Counted from the stretch's first letter, positions 1 through 6,265 are shown. The stretch: DNA of 7,504 nucleotides from Candidatus Latescibacterota bacterium (GCA_022827165.1 JAJDTN010000354.1:1-7504), one strand, 5' to 3'. Made by a program: numbers and translations. Notes: generated by a model not told the origin, from the letters alone.

Positions 1-147
1 ACCCCCCGTATCGTCTGCGCCACGGCTGACCACCCCGAACAGCATCCCCACTTCCGTTCGAAGGCTTCCCTCCTTGGCCTGGAGGGCCGTGGCCTGCGAG
101 ACCAGCATGAGAGCCAACAGACAGGCCAGCATCGGACGAAGCTGCAT
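1..147 (-). CDS. N-terminus of a secreted protein of unknown function (partial, runs off the left edge)
   Basis: The minus strand carries an ATG at 147 preceded by a strong Shine-Dalgarno (AGGAGAAGGA, 3 nt before the ATG) and stays open for 49 codons to the edge. The N-terminus is a textbook Sec signal peptide: MQLRP, a hydrophobic core of about 15 residues (MLACLLALMLVSQATA), then ALQA as a likely signal peptidase I site near residues 21-24. The mature part begins KEGSLRTEVGMLFGVVSRGA. Its alternating pattern could be the first strand of an outer-membrane barrel or another secreted domain, but this is too short to classify. It lies 108 bp downstream of the PhyH gene on the same strand and could be read from the same transcript, as no U-tailed hairpin separates them. 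That it is a real gene is well supported by the start signal and signal peptide; its function is not known. Confidence 0.7.
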   Translation of the reverse strand, partial: MQLRPMLACLLALMLVSQATALQAKEGSLRTEVGMLFGVVSRGADDTGG

Positions 148-255
148 GATTCCTTCTCCTCTCATCCCGCGCTCATCGAGCGGTGCCCGAGCCGCGCTCC
201 TGCAGCAGTCCTCGTCACCGCCGGGCGCAGGAACACCCACCCCCGGGTGAAGTCC

Positions 256-1119
256 TCAGGCCGCTTCCGGCAGGTTCTCCGGCATGTTCTCGAGCCGCGT
301 CAGCCAGTAGTGGGCGTCGAAGTTGTCGTCGCCCGTGAGGAACCTCCAGAGCTTGATGCGGTTGACGATCTCCAGGCGCCCGTCGGCGGCCTCGAACCAG
401 GGCTCCTGCTGGTTGAGGATCGTGGCGACGCCCTGCTGGTGGCTCGACCCGCCGTAGATGATCTCGGGGCCTCCGCCTTCCTCCAGGTCGTCGGTGTTCC
501 ACAGGCGCAGCTGCCGCACCGCGGGATTGAGGCGGATCTTGAACATGTAGCGGACGCGGTCGGTCTCGTTCCGGCGGCCGCAGTGCCAGATGCCGTGGTG
601 GACCACCGCCAGGGTGCCGGCCTTGCAGACCATGGGCAGCTGGCCGAGGAAGTTCTGGTAGCGTCCCACGTCGAGCTCGTTGACGCGGCGGAAGTGGCTC
701 CCCGGCAGGAGCATGGTGCCGCCCATCTCCAGGGGCACGTCGTGGGGGAAGTACATGAGTTGGATGTCGAAGTGCATGCGCGTGTCGATGATCGAGTCGC
801 CGTGGAGGCCCTGGGCGTGGCCCTCGTTGGGCTGGCGCACGTGGACGGCCTGGTGATCGAAGAGCGGATCGGCGCCGACCAGGCTCCGGATGATGCCGTG
901 GACCTCCGGCATCCGGAGCATGCGCCCGATGGGGGCCGGGTGGGGATAGCACCTCGACAGGGGCGTTCCCGCGGGCTGGCTGGCGATGCCGTCACCGTCG
1001 ATCTCGGCGATGACGGCGCGGTTGATCTCATCCGGCACGATCTCGTCGAACCGCAGGACGCCGCGGGCCACGAACTCGGCCATCTGTCTCGAGTCGAGCA
1101 GGTGTTGCTTGTCCACCAT
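256..1119 (-). CDS. Phytanoyl-CoA dioxygenase (PhyH) family Fe(II)/2-oxoglutarate oxygenase
   Basis: A 287-residue cytoplasmic protein, the usual size for the family. Visible motifs: the iron-binding HxD at H106-G-D108 (in GLHGDS); the core strand GGTMLLPGSHF around 133-143, which matches the G-x-x-x-x-PGSH signature of PhyH proteins; and the distal iron ligand H179 (GIWHCGRRNETDRVR), with R190 eleven residues on, the spacing of His and the 2-oxoglutarate-binding Arg in human PHYH. Ligands are thus complete and an active non-haem iron oxygenase is expected, coupling 2-oxoglutarate decarboxylation to hydroxylation of a substrate that cannot be named from sequence. The ATG at 1119 is fixed by a GGAGGAG Shine-Dalgarno 8 nt upstream, lying inside the end of the preceding 92-residue gene. 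The start shares one base with that gene's stop (TGATG), implying translational coupling. The C-terminal part (about 200-287) has a tail rich in W, N and E beyond the core fold. Confidence 0.9.
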   Translation of the reverse strand: MVDKQHLLDSRQMAEFVARGVLRFDEIVPDEINRAVIAEIDGDGIASQPAGTPLSRCYPHPAPIGRMLRMPEVHGIIRSLVGADPLFDHQAVHVRQPNEGHAQGLHGDSIIDTRMHFDIQLMYFPHDVPLEMGGTMLLPGSHFRRVNELDVGRYQNFLGQLPMVCKAGTLAVVHHGIWHCGRRNETDRVRYMFKIRLNPAVRQLRLWNTDDLEEGGGPEIIYGGSSHQQGVATILNQQEPWFEAADGRLEIVNRIKLWRFLTGDDNFDAHYWLTRLENMPENLPEAA

Positions 1120-1397
1120 CAGTCGATCTCCTCCAGCTTTTCGAAGATGAACTCGTTCTTCTGGAACGAGGTGGTGTACTCGGTGCCCGGATAGGGCGGG
1201 TTCAGCTGCGGGAACTGGATCACCCGCCAGCCGTCGAGCAGGGCGTCGAGGCCGGTGGCGTACGGGGGCTCGGTGCTGTCGCCGGTGGTGTGGTGCTCCC
1301 GGCCGGTGCCGTCGTAGAAGGTCCAGCCCTTGACCGGGCTGTCGAGGGCGGAGTAGGACAGGTAGAGGATCATCACCTTCTGTCGGCGCTGCGGCAT
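1119..1397 (-). CDS. Small protein of unknown function, translationally coupled to the PhyH oxygenase
   Basis: A 92-residue soluble protein with no signal peptide or membrane segment. I do not recognise it with certainty. It opens with a beta-like stretch (MILYLSYSALDSPVKGWTFYDG), has a polar centre (about 30-48), and ends with the pattern L-D-A-L-L-D-GW-R-V-I-Q (50-61), then Y-T-T-S-F and F-I-F-E-K-L (74-88). An L-x-x-L-x-x-x-GW-x-V-x segment followed by a strand ending in E-K resembles small DUF4177-like proteins, but this is only a visual likeness. Start choice is uncertain. The ATG at 1397 has AGGAG directly touching it, an unfavourable spacing, while the ATG at 1373 (residue 9, giving 84 residues) has AGAAGG only 2 nt upstream. 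The stop overlaps the PhyH start by one base, so the two are almost certainly co-expressed, and it may be an accessory or partner protein of the oxygenase. Confidence 0.72.
   Translation of the reverse strand: MPQRRQKVMILYLSYSALDSPVKGWTFYDGTGREHHTTGDSTEPPYATGLDALLDGWRVIQFPQLNPPYPGTEYTTSFQKNEFIFEKLEEID
1128..1134 (-). promoter_or_regulatory. Strong ribosome binding site of the PhyH gene inside the upstream coding region
   Basis: The minus strand reads GGAGGAG, then 8 nt, then ATG. It lies within codons for the final residues (LEEID) of the 92-residue gene. Together with the TGATG junction it decides the PhyH start and supports coupled translation of the two genes. Confidence 0.75.
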
Positions 1398-1440
1398 CTC
1401 CTGGATCCGTCCTTTGGCAAGGGGTCCCTGGCGTCTCCTG

Positions 1441-1470
1441 ATGATAGGGACTCCCCGGCGCCGGCGTCAG
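1441..1470 (-). promoter_or_regulatory. Candidate sigma-70-type promoter for the small protein-PhyH unit
   Basis: The minus strand has CTGACG (1470-1465), 18 nt, then TATCAT (1446-1441), about 44 bp before the ATG at 1397. This is 4/6 and 5/6 to the TTGACA/TATAAT consensus. It sits between the terminator of the preceding gene and the start of this unit, where a promoter is required. Chance similarity in a short region cannot be excluded. Confidence 0.3.
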
Positions 1471-1500
1471 GCCTGGCCCGCGAGGCTCCCCTCTTCACGC

Positions 1501-1534
1501 AAAAAGGCCGCCGGGGCCCGAGGCCCGGCGGCCT
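1501..1534 (-). terminator. Intrinsic terminator downstream of the 107-residue membrane protein gene
   Basis: A perfect 11-bp stem (1505-1515 with 1524-1534, AGGCCGCCGGG/CCCGGCGGCCT) with an 8-nt loop. On the minus strand it is followed by a T run (CCTTTTTGCG). It lies 39 bp past the stop codon at 1573 and upstream of the next minus-strand unit, so it separates the two transcripts. On the plus strand the stem has no U tail, so it is directional. Confidence 0.85.
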
Positions 1535-1572
1535 GTATTCCGCGGCGGCCCGCGCTCAGGCGCCCGCCGTCT

Positions 1573-1896
1573 CTAGCCCTTGAGACGGTTGATCGCCCTC
1601 TGGCAGAGGATGGTGACGGCGCCGCTGAACAGGGCGATGCTCACCTGGTCGAGGATGGCATCCAGGTAATCGCCGACGGCGGGGATGTTGCTCAGCACGC
1701 TCATGCTCGCCGCCCCTCCGACGGCGATGGTGACAACCAGGTAGGCGGTGGCGTCCTCCGCGTCGACCGCCATGGCCCCGTACACCAGGCCCAGGATGAC
1801 CAGGATGAGCGGCATGAAGTCGCCCACCGAGTCGGCAGCCAGGCCTTGCACGATGGCTGCCAGTGTGATCAGGCCTACCAGGATTCGAGTTGCCAT
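1573..1896 (-). CDS. Small multi-pass membrane protein of unknown function
   Basis: A 107-residue, very hydrophobic protein. Hydrophobic stretches lie at about residues 4-20, 28-45, 50-68 and 80-98, giving three or four membrane helices, and it ends with a basic tail (CQRAINRLKG) that by the positive-inside rule should be cytoplasmic. Between helices there are acidic loops (ADSVGDF near 21-27; DAEDAT at 45-50) and a conserved-looking SNIPAVGDYLDAIL segment (69-82). Small bacterial and archaeal membrane proteins with an IP-x-x-G-x-Y-L loop before the last helix are common and functionally uncharacterised, and this may be one. The start is secure: GGGAGGAA sits 3 to 5 nt before the ATG. It stands alone, with the sialidase-like gene 276 bp upstream and its own terminator downstream, so it is probably transcribed separately. 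No catalytic motif is visible and no function is proposed. Confidence 0.78.
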   Translation of the reverse strand: MATRILVGLITLAAIVQGLAADSVGDFMPLILVILGLVYGAMAVDAEDATAYLVVTIAVGGAASMSVLSNIPAVGDYLDAILDQVSIALFSGAVTILCQRAINRLKG

Positions 1897-1953
1897 TTCT
1901 TCCTCCCTGAGAAATCGGCGTCACGCCCTGGGCTTCACCTCCCGTGACGATCA

Positions 1954-1972
1954 CCGGCGGCGGAACCGCCGG
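1954..1972 (-). repeat. Short hairpin in the leader of the membrane protein gene
   Basis: A 7-bp perfect inverted repeat, CCGGCGG/CCGCCGG, with a 5-nt loop, 58-76 bp before the ATG at 1896. It has no T run, so it is not an obvious terminator. It could be a leader structure or simply GC-rich chance pairing. Confidence 0.3.
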
Positions 1973-1990
1973 ACGTGTACACCAGTGGCA

Positions 1991-2011
1991 AAGAATCGTC
2001 TCGAAGAATCG
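1991..2011. repeat. Tandem 8-bp direct repeat AAGAATCG with 13-bp period
   Basis: AAGAATCG occurs at 1991-1998 and 2004-2011, separated by TCTCG, in an AT-richer island within a GC-rich gap. It lies about 95-115 bp upstream of the membrane protein start, where a regulator-binding site could be. No regulator is encoded in the window. Confidence 0.3.
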
Positions 2012-2045
2012 GTATTGCTTGACTTGGCACCGTCGAATTGCGGAC

Positions 2046-2072
2046 CTCGGCGCCGGACAGGCCGGCGCCGGG
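2046..2072. repeat. Stable GC hairpin downstream of the sialidase-like gene, possibly its 3' end
   Basis: A perfect 9-bp inverted repeat, CGGCGCCGG (2048-2056) and CCGGCGCCG (2062-2070), with a 5-nt loop, extendable by a wobble and one more pair to 2046/2072. It lies about 100 bp after the stop codon at 2173. Neither strand has a U run after it, so classical intrinsic termination is not shown. It may protect the 3' end or act with a factor. The rest of the 276-bp gap 1897-2172 holds no credible gene. Confidence 0.4.
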
Positions 2073-2172
2073 TGGGAGACACCAACTGTCGAGGATCCCC
2101 GGGGAACTGGGGCCGCCGATATGATGGTACCTCAGAGGCCGAATCACAAGGAAATTCGGGCGGGGGCGCTGC

Positions 2173-3828
2173 TCACCCGGGCACCTCCTCCAGCCGGAAG
2201 CGGTAGCCCCTCACGTAGCAGTTGCGGCCGCGGTCCGGCTGCAGCCAGGCCAGGGACGGGAAGCCTACGGGCATGCCGTTGCCGAAGTAGTCGACGACGA
2301 AGCACTCGCCGTCGGGGAAGACCACCGGTACCGGCTTGCCCCAGTCGCCGGCGTCGACACAGTGCTCCAGCTCCAGGAGGCGGTCCTCCTGCCAGGCGTC
2401 GGGGAGGCCGTCCCGGTCGTGCCGCCAGCGGTAGCGGTGGTCGGGCAGCCAGCGGTTGCCGGTGATGTCGAGGCTCACCGAGCGCCACTGGCTGCGGCCG
2501 GCGTTGGAGGGCCGGACGTACCCAGGCAGCCGCACCCGCATCGGGTAGAGCTCCGGGCGCGGCAATTCCCGGTGGTCGAACTTGCAGCCGAAGGCGTTGC
2601 ACGGCGCGTGGCTCACCGGCGCCAGGTCGATTGCGGGACAGGCGAGCACCTGGCGGCCGTCCACAAGGACGCGAAGCACCCCCCGCTCGAGCTCCAGGCG
2701 GTAGCGGTGCCACTGGTCGCCGGTCACCGCCACGCGGCTGTGCCCGGGGATGTGCTCCAGGTCGATGTGGTCCGGGAAGATGCGCAGCCAGCCGGCGCCC
2801 CTCAGGCCGAGGCTGCAGGCCTGCCCGGCGTTGGCCAGGCAGCGGACCTCGGCCTCTAGGACCACCGTCGCGGCCGGATCGTCGGCCGGCATCAGGAAGA
2901 ACTGGGCGAAGGCGCCGGGGTCGTCGTCGGTCTGCAGCAGCAGGCCCTCGTCGGCCAGCCGCACCGGCGAGGCCCCGGCCGCCGGGTAGCGGCAAGACGA
3001 CACCCGGTACCCCGGCAGGTCCCCAAGATCGCCGCGCCACACGACGCTGTTGGCGCGGCCTCCGACGTTGCGGTAGGCCAGCAGGTGGGTCCCGTCCCCG
3101 AGGTCGAAAGCCGCCGGCCAGTGGCCGATGAAGGGGGTCGGCCGCGGCCGGCTCCAGGTGCGGCCGCCATCCTCGGAGTCGGCGGCGAACATGGGGAAGT
3201 TGGCGTAGTGGTTCTCGCGCATGAGGATCACCAGGCGGCCGGCGGCGGTCTCGGCCAGGCACACCTCGCCCAGTTGCAGGGGACAGTCCTCCGGGACCAC
3301 CGGGTCTCCGAAGGGCTCCCAGGTGAGCCCGCGGTCCAGGGAGCGCAGCAGCCGGTTGAGGCCGGTGTAGACCAGCAGCTCGCCGCCGCGGCGCTCCAGG
3401 ACGGCGCCGTCCTGGCGGAACTCCAGGCCGGGGGCCATGGCCCGCTCCGGCGACCAGGTCCCGCCGGCGTCGTCGCTGATGCGCAGCAGGGGGGTGGTGG
3501 GACGGCGCTCCGGCCAGCCCTCGGAGAAGTAGTGCATGAGCACGCGGCCGTCGCCCAGGGCGGTCAGGTAGAGGCCGCCGGTGGCGACGAAGGGCAGGCC
3601 GCGGTCGAAGTCGCCCTCGGCCAGGGTCTCCGGCGGCGTCCAGGTGCGGCCGCGGTCGCCGCTGGTCATGGCCACGACCCGCTGCCAGCGCGAGGCGCCG
3701 TGGCCGTAGGCCTGCTTGACGCCCAGCACGAGGCGGCCTCCGGGGGTCAGGCAGAGGCCGGCGAAGCCCTGCCACATGGCCGGATCGCGGGCCACGAAGG
3801 CGGTCTGGTTCGGGGGGACGGTTCTCAT
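2173..3828 (-). CDS. Sialidase-like BNR/Asp-box beta-propeller protein with an apparent inserted concanavalin-type domain
   Basis: A 551-residue protein without signal peptide. Four Asp boxes (S-x-D-x-G-x-T-W) mark propeller blades: residues 56-63 (SGDRGRTW), 118-125, 163-170 and 218-225. Between them lie the repeated 'dG.l.l.y' strands typical of sialidase-fold proteins. R204-E205 (LILMREN) and R253 (LLAYRN) are candidates for two members of the sialidase Arg triad, but I cannot place the full set, so enzyme activity and substrate are open. Residues about 320-460 look like a LamG/concanavalin-type sandwich (LEAEVRC, W-H-R-Y-R-L-E-L, V-L-V-D-G-R). Then D-R-D-G-L-P-D-A-W (471-479) resembles half a calcium-binding loop. 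Residues about 490-545 again look like a propeller strand set (PDG..FVVDYFG, YVRGYRFRL), suggesting that the sandwich interrupts the propeller. The ATG at 3828 has GGGAG 7 nt upstream. The gene is divergent from the GH32-like gene and likely processes a sugar or glycoconjugate in the cytoplasm. Confidence 0.82.
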   Translation of the reverse strand: MRTVPPNQTAFVARDPAMWQGFAGLCLTPGGRLVLGVKQAYGHGASRWQRVVAMTSGDRGRTWTPPETLAEGDFDRGLPFVATGGLYLTALGDGRVLMHYFSEGWPERRPTTPLLRISDDAGGTWSPERAMAPGLEFRQDGAVLERRGGELLVYTGLNRLLRSLDRGLTWEPFGDPVVPEDCPLQLGEVCLAETAAGRLVILMRENHYANFPMFAADSEDGGRTWSRPRPTPFIGHWPAAFDLGDGTHLLAYRNVGGRANSVVWRGDLGDLPGYRVSSCRYPAAGASPVRLADEGLLLQTDDDPGAFAQFFLMPADDPAATVVLEAEVRCLANAGQACSLGLRGAGWLRIFPDHIDLEHIPGHSRVAVTGDQWHRYRLELERGVLRVLVDGRQVLACPAIDLAPVSHAPCNAFGCKFDHRELPRPELYPMRVRLPGYVRPSNAGRSQWRSVSLDITGNRWLPDHRYRWRHDRDGLPDAWQEDRLLELEHCVDAGDWGKPVPVVFPDGECFVVDYFGNGMPVGFPSLAWLQPDRGRNCYVRGYRFRLEEVPG

Positions 3829-3898
3829 CGGGCGGCTCCCGGGGCTGGCGGTGTCACGCCAAAGGAAAGCGGAAGGAAGGCTCGCCGGGTATCCCGGG

Positions 3899-3960
3899 GC
3901 GGCAGGGAACCAGGCCCGGATCCCGGAGGAACCACTCTCCCGGCGGCACGTCCCTGCCGC
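3899..3960. repeat. 10-bp perfect inverted repeat in the divergent control region
   Basis: GCGGCAGGGA at 3899-3908 is exactly mirrored by TCCCTGCCGC at 3951-3960, 42 nt apart, within the 223-bp gap between the sialidase-like gene (starts 3828, minus) and the GH32-like gene (starts 4052, plus). A smaller dyad, CCGGG-TAT-CCCGG (3885-3897), lies just beside it, and ATCCCGG recurs at 3920-3926. The gap must hold promoters for both genes, though no clear -35/-10 pair stands out. These dyads could be operator sites or an RNA leader fold. Nothing else is recognisable in the gap. Confidence 0.35.
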
Positions 3961-4051
3961 TCGAGAACGCTTACTGTCCGCCGCGGCGCAGGTGGACGCG
4001 GTCCGGCGCGGATACGAAGCTCTATCCGAGCCCAGGCCGAGGAGACCGCCG

Positions 4052-5623
4052 ATGACCGACCCCAGCCGCTACACCGCCGACCAGCCGGCCGACAACCGGG
4101 TCCTGCACGCGGCCCGGGAGCTGCGCTACCGCATGCTCGCCGACCCGCACCGGCCCGGGTACCACTTCACCATCCCCGAGGACAACGGCCACCCGGGGGA
4201 CCCGAACGGCGCCTTCTGGGCCAACGGCCGCTACCACCTGATGTATCTCTACAACCACGCCGATCTCGGCTTCGTCTGGGGCCACGTCTCCAGCGCCGAC
4301 CTGCTGCACTGGCGCCACCACCCGTACGCCATCGGTCCCGGCGACGGCGACGTGGGCTGCTTCAGCGGCGGCGCCTTCGTCGACGGCGACGGCCGCGCCG
4401 TGCTCTCCTACTGGGGGCTCTGGGAAGAGCGCGGCATCTGCCTCGCCTTCTCCGGCGACGAGCACTACGACACCTGGGCCAAGAGCGCCGCCAACCCGGT
4501 GATCGCCTCCACCGGCCGCGGCTTCACCGAGACCGTGGACGACCGCGGCCAGCCGCTGGTGTACGGCTCCTCCGACCCCTCGCAGATCTGGAGGAAGGAC
4601 GGCCGCTACTACCTGCTCACCGGCAACCTGCAGGTCCTCGACAAGCTCGGCCGCGCTGACGACTCCCCGCCCGAGCAGCAGGGCGACCGCCTCTACCTGT
4701 TCGTCTCCGACGACCTGGAGCGCTGGGACTACCTGCACCCCTTCTACGAGTCGCGGCGGGAGTGGACGGACCGCAGCGAGGACAACATGTGCCCCAGCTT
4801 CCTGCCCCTGCCGTCGTGCGAGAGCGGCGGCGAGCCGAGCGGCCGGCACCTCCTGCTGTTCATCTCCCACAACAAGGGATGCCAGTACTACGTCGGCACC
4901 TACGACACCGCCGGCGACCGCTTCCGGCCGGAGCGGCACGGCCGCATGAGCTGGTGCGACAACGCCTACTTCGCCCCGGAAGCCCTCGTCGACGGGCAGG
5001 GCCGGCAGATCATGTGGGCCTGGATCTTCGACGACCGCCCCGAGGAGGTGTGGCGGCCCAGCGGCTGGAACGGCATGTACGGGCTGCCGCGCTCCCTGTG
5101 GCTCGGCGACGACGGCGGCCTGCGCATGGCCCCGGTGGAGGAGCTGGCCCTGCTGCGCCAGGGACACCGCTCGAGGGGCGCTTTCACCGTCCCCGCCGGC
5201 GCCGAGGTCGAGCTGGAGGACTTCGGCCGCGAGCTGATGGAGCTGGAGATCACCATCGATCCGGGATCGGCCCGGCGCTGCGGCGTCCGCGTCTGCTGCT
5301 CGGAGGACGGCCGCGAGCAGACCACCCTGCTCTACGACGCGGAAGCCGGCGAGCTTCAGTGCGACACCACCCGCAGCGGTCTCGGCTTCGGGCGCAAGGT
5401 GGTGGAGGCCGGCCCCCTGGAGCTGCCGCCCGGCGAGCCCCTGCGCCTGCGGGTCTTCGTGGACCGCTCCATCGTCGAGGTCTACGCCAACGAGCGCCAG
5501 GCCCTGGCCCGCGCCGTGTACCCCACCCTCGGGGGCCGCGGCGTGCGCGTCATCGCCGAGGAAGGCGAGGCCCGCGCGACCAGCGTCAACGCCTGGGAGT
5601 TGATGCCCTCCAACCCCTGTTAG
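4052..5623 (+). CDS. GH32-like (levanase/beta-fructosidase-type) glycoside hydrolase homologue with altered active-site motifs
   Basis: A 523-residue protein without signal peptide. The GH32 layout is clear: RPGYHF (34-39) then D50-PNG, with D50 in the position of the catalytic nucleophile; CFSGGAFVDGDG (103-114), equivalent to the family's FSGS motif; an S174-D175-P176 motif followed by a K-D-G-R-Y-Y-L-L strand where GH32 has RDP; and a C-terminal beta-sandwich (about 380-523) with the family signature LRVFVDRSIVEVYANE (466-481). GYHLMYLYNH-like and FAPEALVDGQGRQIMWAW segments (307-324) also fit GH32/GH43-type propellers. Oddly, the usual WECPD acid/base motif reads DNMCPSF (244-250), so the Glu before Cys is replaced by Met, with E243 the nearest acid. 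The ATG at 4052 has GGAG 7 nt upstream. Fructan hydrolysis is the family role, but the motif changes make the true substrate or even catalysis uncertain. It is cytoplasmic, divergent from the sialidase-like gene, and followed by a small secreted protein. Confidence 0.88.
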   Translation: MTDPSRYTADQPADNRVLHAARELRYRMLADPHRPGYHFTIPEDNGHPGDPNGAFWANGRYHLMYLYNHADLGFVWGHVSSADLLHWRHHPYAIGPGDGDVGCFSGGAFVDGDGRAVLSYWGLWEERGICLAFSGDEHYDTWAKSAANPVIASTGRGFTETVDDRGQPLVYGSSDPSQIWRKDGRYYLLTGNLQVLDKLGRADDSPPEQQGDRLYLFVSDDLERWDYLHPFYESRREWTDRSEDNMCPSFLPLPSCESGGEPSGRHLLLFISHNKGCQYYVGTYDTAGDRFRPERHGRMSWCDNAYFAPEALVDGQGRQIMWAWIFDDRPEEVWRPSGWNGMYGLPRSLWLGDDGGLRMAPVEELALLRQGHRSRGAFTVPAGAEVELEDFGRELMELEITIDPGSARRCGVRVCCSEDGREQTTLLYDAEAGELQCDTTRSGLGFGRKVVEAGPLELPPGEPLRLRVFVDRSIVEVYANERQALARAVYPTLGGRGVRVIAEEGEARATSVNAWELMPSNPC

Positions 5624-5665
5624 CAGCACCCATCCCTCAACCCTCTCCAAGGAGAGCCATTCGCC

Positions 5666-6148
5666 ATGAGCTTTCGCCAAGCGGCCGCATGCACGGCCGC
5701 CATCTGCCTGTCCACCGTCGCCGTCCTCGAATCGCAGCCGCCGGGTGGTCCCGGATTCCCGGGCGGCGGCATGATGCAGACGCTCTCGAAGGCGGCGGCC
5801 GCATCCCCGGACCAGGTCTTCGCCATGTTGGCCTTCGACGAGAAGTTCAACGTGACCGACGAACAACTGCCGGGGCTGCGCGAGGCCCTGCGGCCGCTGT
5901 ATGGCGAGCAGCGCCAGTCGATGGCGCAACTCGCCCTCGGCGGCGGCGCCGGCAATCCTCAGGCCATGATCCAGGCCCTGGTGCAGCAGCAGAACAAGAT
6001 GCGCGACAAGGTCCTGGCCGCGGTCGCCGAGACCTTGACCGCCGACCAGATGACCGCCCTGAAGGCGGCGCTGAACAAGCCGCCGCTCCCGCCCGGGATG
6101 GGCCAAGGGGGTGCAGGGCCGCGCGGGGAGCCCCCCCGGGGCTACTAG
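5666..6148 (+). CDS. Small secreted protein with two LTxxQ-like (Spy/CpxP-type) motifs
   Basis: A 160-residue protein. Residues 1-22 (MSFRQAAACTAAICLSTVAV and on) form a Sec signal peptide. A Gly/Pro/Met-rich linker follows (25-37), then a helical region (about 45-136) and a Pro/Gly-rich tail (139-160). Two related segments stand out: VTDEQLPGLREAL (63-75) and LTADQMTALKAAL (124-136). Both fit the LTxxQxxxL pattern that occurs twice in Spy/CpxP periplasmic proteins, in Escherichia coli linked to chaperone and envelope-stress roles. The central part is Q/M-rich (Q107-QQNKM). Length agrees with that family, but sequence likeness is limited to the motif and helical character, so function is not assigned. 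The Shine-Dalgarno AAGGAG lies 11 nt before the ATG, a little far but acceptable. It begins 42 bp after the GH32-like gene with no terminator between, so the two are probably co-transcribed even though one product is cytoplasmic and the other exported. Confidence 0.75.
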   Translation: MSFRQAAACTAAICLSTVAVLESQPPGGPGFPGGGMMQTLSKAAAASPDQVFAMLAFDEKFNVTDEQLPGLREALRPLYGEQRQSMAQLALGGGAGNPQAMIQALVQQQNKMRDKVLAAVAETLTADQMTALKAALNKPPLPPGMGQGGAGPRGEPPRGY

Positions 6149-6265
6149 ATTTCGCGCCCAGCTGCTCCAGGATGGGCCCGCGCAAGGGGACCGGCGTCAG
6201 GGCGATGGCCTGCGCCGGAGGGCCGCGGCCGGCGGCCGGTCCCCTGCCGGGCCCGTTCGCTGGAC

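Noticed and set aside
170..182. Small dyad CGCTC-ATC-GAGCG between the PhyH gene and the left-edge gene
   Set aside because: A 5-bp stem with no T run is too weak to call a terminator or operator in DNA of this GC content.
247..1194. A 315-codon plus-strand open frame opposite the PhyH gene
   Set aside because: It is antisense to a gene with complete iron and 2-oxoglutarate ligands, and its own translation shows only V/A/G/H/D-rich shadow sequence.
1935..2147. A 70-codon minus-strand open frame in the gap between the sialidase-like and membrane protein genes
   Set aside because: It spans hairpin sequences, no clear ribosome site was found, and the protein is biased and featureless.
2144..3775. 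A 543-codon minus-strand frame overlapping the sialidase-like gene
   Set aside because: Its composition is dominated by R, P, G and A, while the alternative frame carries four Asp boxes and a proper ribosome site.
3716..4051. N-terminal extension of the GH32-like protein by up to 112 residues
   Set aside because: The extension overlaps the divergent sialidase-like gene and its start region and has low-complexity composition. The ATG at 4052 has a good Shine-Dalgarno, and GH32 homology begins shortly after it.
4022..6106. A 694-codon open frame on the minus strand opposite the GH32-like gene
   Set aside because: It is a GC-rich antisense shadow. It is low in complexity (V, A, G, H, Q, L rich), has no family motif, and overlaps two plus-strand genes with clear domains and ribosome sites.
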